Numbered from the stretch's first letter, positions 23,761 through 34,984 are shown. The stretch: DNA of 64,000 nucleotides from Siphonodentalium dalli (GCA_032622095.1 CP136067.1:177912556-177976555), one strand, 5' to 3'. A program made the numbers and translations. The notes: generated from the letters alone by a model not told the origin.

Positions 23761-24465
23761 TACATTGCCTTAAAATACCTGTTTGATTGATTCTTACGAG
23801 ATAATTGCATGATATTTACAGGCAAATGTCGATAGCATCGCTACTAGTCGTACTACATAGTATTTTAATTCTCGTGCAGTTATAGCTGTGACACGGGTGC
23901 ATTTTATAAGCATGTTTGCATTCGGTTTCTGACAAATTGTAGCTTTCTATACCGATATGCCTGCAAAATGCGTAAAAACTTGCCAGTGTATAACGTAGAC
24001 TAAGACACCACCATGGATTGGATTGGAATTTTCCAACTGGAAGCTCAAACTTTCCAACTGGTCAAAATAAATCCATCTTAATACCAAATATCGTTGGAAA
24101 ATTTTAAACTGATTCCATTTCAGTCAACATTTTCGACTGAAAATAGGAAAATATATTTTGTTTTGGGTTAAAACCTCATATTTCGCTCTGAATAGGTTTG
24201 CAAGTCGACTCATTTCTCACCTGTGGTTTCCCTCTTCCACTGATAAGGCCTTTATATTCTGCTTTCATTTGTTCTGTGTATGTATCCTCCCTTTCTGTAT
24301 GTATTGGTCTGCAATGTCAGACTCATATATCTGCAGATAAATTATAGACCACATGTCACTCATGTAATAGTTTGTTACTTCTTAAAATATACGCGGATCG
24401 CGACGATAGCACATAAACATGCTACAGGGATTGTCAAATGGACAACAGCTCGCTTCAAGTACATG

Positions 24466-24832
24466 TCGGACTTGTAATGGTGTTAATGCACCGGCGTGAG
24501 TTCGCGCCTCGCTCGGTGGACTATTGTGTCCACAACAGTGGCTTGGCCGAATTGAGCGGTGTGTGTGCTATATATAGCCACAAGCTGTTTCAAATCTGGC
24601 GCCAGGTTGTGACCCTTGGGCAAGGTCACTTGTACTGTGCGCGCTTCGTCGTACCTAGACGCGAAATAGGTACCTGGTTGTTGGGTATCCGTATCTAGTG
24701 AAGCGCCTGTAAAATGGCAGCAGGCACAAGACTCGGCATTACTCATACAAAACAGCTGGGGTAATAATGTGAGCGCTTAGAGCTACACCAGGGATTAAGC
24801 GCTATATAAATGATATGCATTATTATTATTAT
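24466..24832 (+). mobile_element. tRNA-type SINE with LINE-like 3' tail
   Basis: This insertion of about 367 bp is absent from block B, where the flanks join at about 59506. The head contains a pol III B-box-like GAGTTCGCGCCTC. The body holds CCCTTGGGCAAGGTCACTT, a phrase common to many animal SINEs. The 3' end AGCGCTTAG...ATTAAGCGCTATATAAAT forms a small stem and ends in a short ATT repeat. The same tail type ends the LINE at 47187-47240. No clear target-site duplication. ORFs here are chance. Confidence 0.7.
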
Positions 24833-25418
24833 AATACGGATGTGTTAATTTCGTTCTTATATCTTTGTGTTGCTGAGCGAATGTTAGGAGATACCGACGA
24901 CTACATGTACATGTAAGCAATTCAATTCAATTCAATTTAATTACTCTTCATCATGTTATATATTACAGAGTATGCGCATAATTACAATATAATAATACAT
25001 ATATACATATAGTATATAGTGTGCGATGCAAGAGGATTTTTAGTGCTTATTCTGTGCAAGGTAATACACAATATATAGTGAAATTCAACAATTATTTAAT
25101 TCAACCCATGGTGGAGTAGTGTAAACTTATTTATTCCAATCATAATAACATATATATAAACATTTGACAAAAGTGTTGACAATAACATAGAATAGTACAG
25201 ATGATCGATTGATTGGAAAGGGGATTAAACAACAAGCCCAGGGGCTTTATTTAAGTGGTGTCCTAACGTGTGCGGTTATTGAATGCCTCAGGTGAGCCCA
25301 AAGAATGGCATAACACTTTTAATGAACAGTTAAAGATGTTTTGTTCTCTTCCACTTTCCCGAACTGAATAGTTCATTCAGTTTATTATTCGGTTTTCGGT
25401 AGAAGTAGGGTTTTATAT
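24833..25418. other. Non-coding, conserved with block B
   Basis: Matches 59506-60144, AT-rich, no gene or repeat recognised. It abuts the left end of the Crypton insertion. Confidence 0.5.
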
Positions 25419-25517
25419 TTATCACATAATTAGCCACTATATCCGGTTTAATAATTTTGAGTAAGACACACGTGTATTATCGCCACGTGAGATGACGCAC
25501 GCGCGGTGCTTAGCGCA

Positions 25518-27185
25518 ATGATATCATCATATCGATGTCAATACCGGAACTATTTCTGCTCTGTTTACAAAATAAAAATGTCGACATGTGATCCGAATTC
25601 CGATGTTAATATGTACGCTGTAGGATCGTCAGTCAAAATAGACAATGAAGGCGTTGGGAAGATAGAACGTGTTATTCAATCAACACACGGGGCCATTTTC
25701 GTTGTGAAATTGGATGGAATTGACTTCACGGTGAATTTGAAACAAGAAAGGCTGTCACTCATTCAGAATCAGACGACACGTGTGAACTCGCAAAACGTAA
25801 ACACTGATGATGAAAGATTTATATTTGTGCCTACTACAGAAATTCAAGATTATGTAGACGCCCAGGTCAATAAAAGTACTCTCAAAAAAACATATTATGA
25901 CATGAAACTCCTTAAATCGTTCATGCATAGTCCTCAGATTAATGTTGACAGACCCATCCATGAAATTTCGCCAGATCAGCTGTGCCTTATTTTAAGCAAG
26001 TTCTTTCTCGGGGTCAGGAAACAAGGAGGGGCTGAATATGAACCATCAACATTACGTGGATTTATGTCCAGTTTTGACAGAGAGTTGAAACGGTGTGATT
26101 ATGGTTTTCAAATAGCTACAAGCACAGAATTCATGAAAGTTCGCGAAGTGTTAAAGGCTAAACAGAAAAGCTTAAAAGGTCAAGGTCTAGGTAACCTTGC
26201 CAGGAAATCTGACCCAATAAATGATGATGAAATAGAGAAACTGTGGGAGTATTCGTGTTTCGGTACATCATCACCAGAATCGATATTAAACACACTTTGG
26301 TTTTATAACACCCAACAATTCGGTTTGAGGGGGTCCGACGAGCATCGAGATATGTGTTGGGGTGATGTAACGCTTTGCAAGGATTCTTTGGGGCAAGAAT
26401 ATCTAGATTTTGAAGAACGACAGACAAAAACTCGTTCCGGACAAAATCCCAGAGATGTAAGGGCAGTGAAGCCAAAAATGTGGGCAATATCAAATGTAGA
26501 TCGTTGCCCTGTTTCTGTCTACAAGAAATTTGCAGAACTCAGACCAAAGAACTACTGTAAACCTACCGACCCATTCTACATAGCAACACATACATATCAA
26601 GGCAAGCTTGGTGCAAATGACCAATGGTTTAAACGACAGCCAGTGGGTGTAAATAAACTCACCTCGATCATGAAAAGAATGGCAAAAGCAGCTGGTCTGT
26701 CTTCCGAGAAAAGGCTCACAAATCACAGTGCCCGAAAACATCTTGTTCAGAAACTCAGTGAATCAAATATTCCTCCAACTCAAATAATACAGATCACTGG
26801 ACACAAAAACCTGGCATCAATAAATAATTACAGTCACCTAAATGACGAACAACACCGTAACATATCCAAAATTCTGAGCAACGATATCTCCACGAATGAA
26901 AGTTTGAAACACGGTGATTTCCCAACCTGTCGACCTTCGACTTCACAGGAAATGACTGTTGATGTAAATAACAGTTCGCCCACTCCTTCATTGGTCGTTC
27001 CCGAATCGGTGGGACTATCAAAACAACTAAATGCACAGCTGTACAGCAAATCTATAACAGTTTTTGGAGGTGCCATATCCGGAGGAACCATAAATGTCAA
27101 CATCTATAACCAAGATAAAAGTGCAACTGAACCAAAACGAAGGAGAATTCGTGTGATTGACAGCGATTCTGAGAATAGCCAGTGA
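25518..27185 (+). CDS. Crypton tyrosine recombinase, intact
   Basis: This is a single open frame with the first ATG at 25518. A second ATG at 25578 (aaaATGt context) may be the real start. Either gives about 535-555 aa. The open frame extends upstream to 25506; residue numbers here count from that codon. Residues 35-90 form a beta-rich module of unknown type (VGSSVKID...GIDFTVNL). Residues 100-240 resemble the helical core-binding domain. The catalytic domain shows Arg275 (FGLRGSDEHRDM), HSAR with His407 and Arg410, His433 in TGHKN, and nucleophile Tyr442 in NNYSHL. The spacing fits tyrosine recombinases and the DUF3504-like Crypton relatives of ZMYM2/QRICH1 (family knowledge). The C-terminal tail has a GGTINVNIY motif and a basic EPKRRRIR stretch, a likely nuclear signal. 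There is no frameshift or stop. It should cut and join DNA during element movement. Confidence 0.85.
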   Translation: MISSYRCQYRNYFCSVYKIKMSTCDPNSDVNMYAVGSSVKIDNEGVGKIERVIQSTHGAIFVVKLDGIDFTVNLKQERLSLIQNQTTRVNSQNVNTDDERFIFVPTTEIQDYVDAQVNKSTLKKTYYDMKLLKSFMHSPQINVDRPIHEISPDQLCLILSKFFLGVRKQGGAEYEPSTLRGFMSSFDRELKRCDYGFQIATSTEFMKVREVLKAKQKSLKGQGLGNLARKSDPINDDEIEKLWEYSCFGTSSPESILNTLWFYNTQQFGLRGSDEHRDMCWGDVTLCKDSLGQEYLDFEERQTKTRSGQNPRDVRAVKPKMWAISNVDRCPVSVYKKFAELRPKNYCKPTDPFYIATHTYQGKLGANDQWFKRQPVGVNKLTSIMKRMAKAAGLSSEKRLTNHSARKHLVQKLSESNIPPTQIIQITGHKNLASINNYSHLNDEQHRNISKILSNDISTNESLKHGDFPTCRPSTSQEMTVDVNNSSPTPSLVVPESVGLSKQLNAQLYSKSITVFGGAISGGTINVNIYNQDKSATEPKRRRIRVIDSDSENSQ

Positions 27186-27513
27186 CGTCATGACTCAACT
27201 TCCCGCCAGGGGCACCGACGGGGATGACACAGTTTATGAACTTATCAATGTTATTGTTGTGTTAATTACAATTTAATTGGGATATTAAAGTTGTGTTGTG
27301 TTAATTTGGGTCGACTATGATAAACGCATGGGTGATAAGGGTAGTTGAACACTTTTGTCAACATGAAAAGACACATTTAAAATGGAACTATATTTTTGCT
27401 CGAAGGTGTCTGTACTTCTTCTTTAGTTGTGATAAGGAAATCAGTATTATTGTTTTAACCCCTGCCGTTTTGATATCATTTTTCCTCTTTAAAATACGAT
27501 TATGTGATAAAAA

Positions 27514-27659
27514 GGATCTCAAATTCGTCGCAATTCTATATGAAATTTATTAACCTCGTGCACTAAATTCGATTCGATCCTCGCTAAAGCTCGGATCGAA
27601 TCGAATTTAGTGCACTCGGTTAATAAATTTCATATAGAATTGCGACTCATTAGAGATCC
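27514..27659. repeat. 146-bp terminal hairpin of the Crypton insertion
   Basis: An arm beginning GGATCTCAAATTCGTCGCAA is matched by its inverse for about 67 bp, around a loop of about 11 bp (tcgctaaagct). The hairpin ends 3-4 bp before the right boundary of the insertion. It is absent from block B. It may be part of the element or a hairpin MITE that landed at its edge. Confidence 0.8.
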
Positions 27660-27663
27660 TCTA

Positions 27664-27944
27664 TATCTCTCTCGTAGAGCAATGGATTCCACAAACAGCC
27701 CATGTACAGTATAATGTACAGTGTGACCGTGCATGTTTGTTCACCGTGTTAGATGTCATTATGGAATCATTTTGATGCAGAGAAATTGTGTTTGTTATAT
27801 ATAAGGATCCTCCCGGTAACTCAGTCGGCAAGGTGTGAAGCGCATTAGGCCATCATAAGAATGCTGAATGAATGCTTTAATTGTCAACGCTGTAAAATTA
27901 ATGCAGAACATGGATACATACATATATACAATGGGGTCACTTAT
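27664..27944. other. Non-coding flank shared with block B
   Basis: Matches 60146-60424. No gene recognised. Confidence 0.5.
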
Positions 27945-28103
27945 ATCAAAATCGTCATCATCAACATCGTCATCATCGTCGTCGACATCATTATTATTAT
28001 TATCATCATCATCATCATCATCATCACCATCATCAACATCCTCATCGTCATCATCGTCGTCGACATCATTATTATTATCATCATCATCATCATCATTCAT
28101 CAG

Positions 28104-28138
<35 letters not shown>

Positions 28139-28500
28139 ACACCATCATCATCAACACCATCTTCATCATCATCATCATCAGCATCATCATCATCGTCATC
28201 ATTAACACAATCGTCATCTTCATCTTCATCGTCATCATCCGTATCGTCACCATCGTCAACATTTTTGTCGCCGTCTTTATACATCTTCGTCATCATCATC
28301 GTCATCATTATCCCATCATCAGCTTCGTCGACGTTGTTATCGTCGTCGTCAATCGTCATCATTTTCGTCGCTGTCATCTTTATCCTCATCATCATCAATA
28401 TCGTCATCATCGCCATCATCGCCATCATACAATGTAGTCATCATCATTATCGTCGCCATTAGCGCCGTCGACATAATCATCTTCATCTTGTCATCGTAGT
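27945..28500. repeat. ATC/GTC trinucleotide microsatellite
   Basis: A long imperfect (ATC)n array with interspersed GTC and ATT triplets, matching 60425-61030 in block B with a different internal arrangement. ORFs here (poly-Ser, poly-Ile, poly-Asp) are artefacts of the repeat in all frames. Confidence 0.95.
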
Positions 28501-28574
28501 GATTATCGTCCTGGCAACGCCTATGACGTCCTCATCAAAATCGTCGTAATTTGTTTTCTCATTTTGTAGATTAG

Positions 28575-28618
28575 GTACACATGCTGACATTACACATGTG
28601 TAATGCCAGCATGTGTAC
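28575..28618. repeat. 44-bp hairpin
   Basis: GTACACATGCTGACATTACA and its inverse, apart from one mismatch, meet at CATG with no loop. Conserved at 61102-61145. Confidence 0.8.
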
Positions 28619-28691
28619 ATGTGGTAATTGAATCATGTTGAGTCAACTCTTGTTTTTTCGTGAATCTTCATACACGCCTTAACAAATATCG

Positions 28692-28985
28692 CTAAACTTT
28701 TCTGAATTGCTGGGTTTTGTCTACCGAGTAAAATATAAAATCTGCTCTAGATGGCTCTTGCCAAAAGTTAGCCGGGATGTATACATATTTCATTCTTAGA
28801 TCCAAGTATTTTTGACAACTCATTTCAACGTCGTACTCGTCTTCTATGTGGGTCCTGCATTTTTGACAGGCTCTGGATTTTCCTTTTTTTTTACTCCACC
28901 TCCCAGACTCACAACGCAGTTTGTGATTACATGTTCTTAGTCGTAATAGTTCTTGGGCTAGATCACGCGGTAGAATAGGATTCAT
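28692..28985 (-). pseudogene. LINE ORF2 C-terminal relic (block A)
   Basis: The translation shows LLRLRTCNHKLRCESGRW, then a Cys-rich C-x-x-C knuckle and a SCQKYLDLRMKY stretch, as in the C-terminal end of invertebrate LINE reverse transcriptases (family knowledge). In block B (61219-61521) the knuckle reads EYHVDMSC; here the His is Asp. Only the C-terminal end remains. The open frame continues upstream to 29111 with unrelated sequence. It lies in intron 1 of MFS copy A, same strand as the gene. Confidence 0.65.
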
Positions 28986-29111
28986 TTCAGCCAAACCTTG
29001 GCTGTTTATTTCACAGGAGTTTCTGGGATAACCTGTGTGTCGGCTCAGAACATGCGTGCCAATTGAGGAGAACACGCGAAGGATTTGTGTAAATGTTAGC
29101 CCAAACGACAT

Positions 29112-30736
29112 TTCGAAGTAACGACTGCTTTGTTGTTTATTTCGAGGAATAATACCGCATCATATGAATTCAGCCCAAATATATTGACAGGTGTCAAGGG
29201 TCAAACTCAAAACTGAGCAATAAAAAACTAATATTAATAAATACCGAGTATATTTAATTTAACGCCAATGGGTCGTTTATGTGCGTTCAAGAGTGTATTT
29301 ATGCCTAAAGCAAAGTGAAATAACGATCTTAAAATGAATTGGCCGGTATATTGTATTAGTTATCAGGGTTACCAGGGTCGTAGTTGTATAAATTACAATA
29401 TATTTTTATGCTAAGATAATTGCGTGGTAATTTGTTTGCAATGGATTGATCGGTATTCAGGTCCCATATATGGAAATTCCAAATATGGAAAGTGACGTGC
29501 GCAAAACAGCTGCATCTGGGTCAGATATATTTATAGCGAAGAAATGTTGTCAAATTGCACGTCTGAATACGCGTCTTATTCTCACTTATACCGTGTTTAT
29601 ATCAGTTTTATTCTATGTGTTGTTGTGTATTGTATTACTTTGATCAAGGTTGCGCTTTTGTTATTCTCACAAAAGGTAAATTTGATGCGTGTTTGATGCG
29701 TGTTTACATTTCAAAATTTCGTCGGCCATGTACACTAACACTACAGTGCGACGGAATTCCATATCCTTAATTACGAGACTAATTTATCGAATGAGGTCAA
29801 ATTTTCGCATATAAGAAGACTCGTATGTTATTCTGCACCATTCTGACGAGTGCTGAAATTCGCATTATTTTCGTTTTTATCGAAAAATAATCGTTCTCTA
29901 TGTAAATTTTTTCAACCAAAAAAAAAATCATTGTTTTGCCAATTTCAAGCTAGTTTATAGCATGGTCATGGCATAATTTGACATAGCGAGTGTCGGTAGA
30001 CGTTTCTTGAGTGTGCACAACAAATTTTGGTCCCAACGAAGCAGGCTAAAATCCTGAAATTTGTCAATTTTACTTTGCGTGTGAAGAAAATATTCATTTA
30101 AACTTCCAAAATTGGTTGAAATATGCTCAACAACATTCAGTTGAATGGTGACATTATTTATAGTCACCGACTAACTTCCACGATGAATCAAATTTGTTTT
30201 TATTGGTGACAATTATGTCGCGAGAGATAAAAATGTAAATTTTTTAAAGAAAATGTAAAATTTTAGCTCATTTTAAGACTTTAATTGCTTGTAGATCGGT
30301 GTTAATTATCTTCGTCAATGATGTCATGTCACGCTTGTTAATAATTCATTTGTTCGGAAATACTTATTGGGGGTCGAAATGTATAAAATTTAACTACCAC
30401 CACTTCCAAAAACAACACCAATAAACAATAACGCTCTTTGTTCCATGCAATGGAAATGGCTATTTATTGTCCTGATATCAGTGATATAAATGAATGCCTA
30501 AAATTAGTATTATCCTGAAATAAATTTATGCCACTTTGGCGAACATGGGAACCACGGTACAATTTATGCCATTTAGGCACACTTCAGAGTGAAATCAGGG
30601 CTTATATTTCGGCGAAAATCCAAATCTAGATTCTCGTAAATATTCTCGCAAATTACCCTGGATTCTCGTGAAAAAGTATATATGGATTCTCGCTAAATCA
30701 GATGAAATATATGCCTTGGAAATATAGCAAATCGTT
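29112..30736. other. Non-coding, A-private stretch
   Basis: This stretch is not in block B, which jumps from the match of 28988 to that of 35005. AT-rich, no gene seen. An ACGCTCTTTGT variant of the recurrent 11-mer lies at about 30430. The text from about 30610 (GATTCTCG repeated) leads into the 485-bp array. Confidence 0.45.
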
Positions 30737-33144
30737 TAATGCTTTAGAATTTTTGTTTTTCGGAGATTTATATATATGCTTAAAGACATATTATGGACTT
30801 GTTAGGGACTTTTTCAGGTGCGAGAAATTGATAAGTTAGTGCTCAGGGACTTTGCCAAATCACTGAAATTTTCCACAAAAATCTGCCACACCACTTCATA
30901 GAGAACATCGTCTGAACTACTCCAAATTGTAAATATTTACATCTCGATTCGGGGCGCAACTATCGGCTATAATTAAACAAAAATGATTTCGCCATCGAGA
31001 GTCATTGCATTTAACTAATATATAAGAATGACGTTGTGTATCATCCATTTGGATTAATATTCGTAACGAATAACTACTTTGAGAAAGATTATTCTTAATT
31101 TCTATTTGATCACTCTGCCCGGTGTCTGCCGGAGTGTTTCACATCACTTTAATCAAGGAAGACTGTTCAGAAAAACTGTATTTCAAGAAATCGTTTAATG
31201 CTTTAGAATTTTGGTTTTCGGAGATTTATATATATGCTTAAAGACATATTATGGACTTGTTATGGACTTTTTCGGGTGTGAGAAATTGATAAGTTAGTGC
31301 TCAGGCACTTTGCCAACCTGGGGAATTTTATCATTCTACTAACATCACTGAAAATTTCCCAAAAAATCTGCCACACCACTTCATAGAGAACATCGTCTGA
31401 ACTACTCCAAATTGTAAATATTTACATCTCGATTCGGGGCGCAACTATCGGCTATAATTAAACATAAATGATTTCGCCATCGAGAGTCATTGCATTTAAC
31501 TAATATATAAGAATGACGTTGTGTATCATCCATTTGGATTAATATTCGTAACGAATAACTACTTTGAGAAAGATTATTCTTAATTTCTATTTGATCACTC
31601 TGCCCGGTGTCTGCCGGAGTGTTTCACATCACTTTAATCAAGGAAGACTGTTCAGAAAAACTGTATTTCAAGAAATCGTTTAATGCTTTAGAATTTTGGT
31701 TTTCGGAGATTTATATATATGCTTAAAGACATATTATGGACTTGTTATGGACTTTTTCGGGTGCGAGAAATTGATAAGTTAGTGCTCAGGCACTTTGCCA
31801 ACCTGGGGAATGTTATCATTCTACTAACATCACTGAAAATTTCCAAAATAATCTACCACCCCACTTCATAGAGAACATCGTCTGAACTACTCCAAATTGT
31901 AAATATTTACATCTCGATTCGGGGCGCAACTATCGGCTATAATTAAACAAAAATGATTTCGCCATCGAGAGTCATTGCATTTAACTAATATGTAAGAATG
32001 ACGTTGTGTATCATCCATTTGGATTAATATTCGTAACGAATAACTACTTTGAGAAAGATTATTCTTAATTTCTATTTGATCACTCTGCCCGGTGTCTGCC
32101 GGAGTGTTTCACATCACTTTAATCAAGGAAGACTGTTCAGAAAAACTGTATTTCAAGAAATCGTTTAATGCTTTAGAATTTTGGTTTTCGGAGATTTATA
32201 TATATATGCTTAAAGACATATTATGGACTTGTTATGGACTTTTTCGGGTGCGAGAAATTGATAAGTTAGTGCTCAGGCACTTTGCCAACCTGGGGAATGC
32301 TATCATTCTACTAACATCACTGAAAATTTCCAAAATAATCTACCACACCACTTCATAGAGAACATCGTCTGAACTACTCCAAATTGTAAATATTTACATC
32401 TCGATTCGGGGCGCAACTATCGGCTATAATTAAACAAAAATGATTTCGCCATCGAGAGTCATTGCATTTAACTAATATATAAGAATGACGTTGTGTATCA
32501 TCCATTTGGATTAATATTCGTAACGAATAACTACTTTGAGAAAGATTATTCTTAATTTCTATTTGATCACTCTGCCCGGTGTCTGCCGGAGTGTTTCACA
32601 TCACTTTAATCAAGGAAGACTGTTCAGAAAAACTGTATTTCAAGAAATCGTTTAATGCTTTAGAATTTTGGTTTTCGGAGATTTATATATATGCTTAAAG
32701 ATATATTATGGACTTGTTATGGACTTTTTCGGGTGCGAGAAATTGATAAGTTAGTGCTCAGGCACTTTGCCAACCTGGGGAATGTTATCATTCTACTAAC
32801 ATCACTGAAAATTTCCAAAATAATCTACCACACCACTTCATAGAGAACATCGTCTGAACTACTCCAAATTGTAAATATTTACATCTCGATTCGGGGCGCA
32901 ACTATCGGCTATAATTAAACAAAAATGATTTCGCCATCGACTCGATGGCATCGAGAGTCATTGCATTTAACTAATATATAAGAATGACGTTGTGTATCAT
33001 CCATTTGGATTACTATTCGTAACAAATAACTACTTTGAGAAAGATTATTCTTAATTTCTATTTGATCACTCTGCCCGTTGTCTGCCGGAGTGTTTCACAT
33101 CACTTTAATCAAGGAAGACTGTTCAGAAAAACTGCATTTCAAGA
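30737..33144. repeat. Tandem array, 485-bp unit, about 5 copies
   Basis: The marker GAGAAAGATTATTCTTAATT occurs at 31081, 31566, 32051, 32538 and 33037, giving periods of 485, 485, 487 and 499 bp. The last period contains a 12-bp internal duplication around CATCGACTCGATGG. The first unit is truncated by a deletion of about 35 bp near 30857, and the last stops after CTGCATTTCAAG. Units are over 95% identical, so the array is young or homogenised. Short ORFs in it are not conserved between units. No tRNA or rRNA similarity seen. Confidence 0.95.
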
Positions 33145-33215
33145 TCACCAAACAACTTTCCTTTTTAGGGCCACCACATCTTTCCAAAGATGTACTTCTT
33201 CCATTTTGCTATCAA

Positions 33216-33490
33216 AGACCGAAAAATGTCGTTAAACTAGAGATCCAAATACCCACTAAGGGCCCCTATATCTTGAAATATTAAAGACCGAGAATGTCGT
33301 TAAACTATAAAGACCGAAAAATGTCGTTAAACTATAGAGATCCAAATACCCCCTATATCTTGAGATATTATAAAGACCGAAAAATGTCATTAAACTATTA
33401 AAGACCGAAAAATGTCGTTAAACTAGAGATCCAAACATCCCGATCCCCTATTTTTTTTAGACAATTAAGAACGAAATATGTCGTTACACC
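33216..33490. repeat. Short degenerate repeat, TAAAGACCGAAAAATGTCG
   Basis: TAAAGACCGAAAAATGTCGT plus TAAACTA recurs about six times, with AGATCCAAATACCC inserted between some copies. Confidence 0.75.
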
Positions 33491-33749
33491 ATTAATACAT
33501 AATTTGTGTTTATGAAAGTCTGGCACCCATTAGCAGTTTGTTTTCAGTACATTTTAATATTCATTGGAACGTAAACAATTATTCGCTGACAGAAATCATG
33601 TTAATATCGCCTTTCGTTACTGGTTTCCTCTACTCAAATATTTCTCACTGCTCAATACTTATAATTCAAAAAAATGTTCTGTGTTTTGTGTCACTTCTTA
33701 ATAGCATTATGTATTCTGCTATTGGCAAGAAACAAAGTTGCAGTATACC

Positions 33750-34242
33750 TTAAAGGTACGGAAGGCCTTGGTGGGTATCCTGTGAACATATTTCCACCTG
33801 TCAAAAACCGCTGCAAACGAAAATAATATTCAAATATAGACATACTTTGTTAATATACAAATGAGAAATATCTCATAAGCAGTATGTTATTGTCGTAAAT
33901 TTGACGATTGTTTGACAAAGCATAAAAAGTTACTTTCTTGGTGTTTCTTTATATTATGATGGTAAACATAAAGAGCGTTCTTTTTGCTCAATTCCTTATT
34001 TGGAAATAATAAAGAGCGTTTATACCATTTGTGTGTGATTAGCCAGTAGCATTGTGCTGCCTTCTATAACACAATCAGACTCTTGTTTAGGTAAAATTTA
34101 GTAGGTCTTTATGTGAGCATGATGTTTACGCGATAGTGATCGTATATTTGAACCAATATGTATGCCTTTTAATATTTTTCTGTTTACGGTGTTTGGAACA
34201 AATATGAATATTTTCGACAACTAAGTCCCCTCGTCCCTTTAA
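33750..34242 (-). mobile_element. TTAA-flanked MITE, copy 2 (inverse)
   Basis: The reverse complement aligns with 668-1168 and 37921-38441. The ends read TTAAAGGTACGG and the inverse of TTAAAGGGACGAGG. Two ATAAAGAGCGT words lie at about 33967 and 34010. Confidence 0.7.
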
Positions 34243-34984
34243 TATAATTAATATAACATCCCTCATCCAATAATCTCCAAATTGCATATCTAAGTTCAAT
34301 CCTAGTTACACGTCACACCGCCCCTCATCATTTGCCAATTGTACACCCTTTTTTTGCTGCTGCTGCTGCAACTGTTCAATTTCTTTTAAAATTATTGAAA
34401 AAATGGCCCTCCCGCCCGCCGACATTTACTTCTGATTTTGTTTTATCACCGGTCCGCACCAAAATTGAGCACACGTCCCTATATAATATACCTATTTAAA
34501 CCGAGTATACACGGTGGTGTAATAGATCAACCGTTAATTTAACCGTTTAGGTAGCATATTTCCACGTATACGTTATCACGACAAATCCCTGTTGATCTGT
34601 TATTAATGAACCAAACACTTAACATGTCAACACACTCTGGCCCGCCAATGCTACAGTGTATAAACGTAACGGGGCAAATATGCACATTATATTGGCAGCT
34701 AACGAGAGCATTCATCATCGGCAATCTGCTCACCTCTTTTATCCGATACGATAGAAACTAAACGATTTGTTACTTCTAATTACCCGTACTTAATTACACT
34801 ACTTGCGTGTTAATAAAGTACGACCCCATTACCACTAAATGTGAAACATGGGATTTAGAACATTAATATTCACTCTTACATATTTCCACATTCAAGGTGT
34901 AATCGTATGTCAGTTGTAACGTTGTGAAACTGCAACCGAACTGAATTATTCTATGCTAAATAGTTCATGGCTGACCTGATGCAT
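34243..34984. other. Non-coding, A-private stretch
   Basis: A CTG run of four to five triplets at 34357-34371 is the only repeat seen. No exon recognised. Confidence 0.45.

Larger units (their letters stand above)
23227..23997. mobile_element. MITE, TACGTTCATACACTGG family, with nested insertions
   Basis: The ends TACGTTCATACACTGGAAAG and the inverse of TACGTTATACACTGGCAAG extend inward as inverted repeats of about 50 bp (both reach TTTTGCAGGCAT-like text). A TTAA MITE (23513-23760) is inserted inside, and an H2 hairpin lies within that. The same nest is at 58414-59073. Confidence 0.65.
25419..27663 (+). mobile_element. Crypton-type tyrosine recombinase transposon, complete
   Basis: Block B at about 60137-60150 reads TTTTATATATCTCTC. 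In block A the same flanks are split by about 2245 bp: TTTTATAT ends at 25418 and TATATCTCTC starts at 27662. The overlap TAT is the only shared base set, so there is no conventional long target duplication and there are no terminal inverted repeats, as known for Cryptons. The element carries one intronless recombinase gene and ends with a 146-bp hairpin. It lies antisense inside the predicted intron 1 of MFS copy A. Confidence 0.8.

Noticed and set aside
24466-24570. Functional tRNA gene
   Set aside because: Only a B-box-like word is recognisable. The rest does not fold as a cloverleaf by eye and the tail is SINE-like.
27795-28437. Long ORFs rich in Ser, Ile, His, Met or Asp on both strands
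   Set aside because: They are translations of the ATC/GAT microsatellite in every frame, and block B has a different arrangement. Same for 39036-40688 and 60335-60989.
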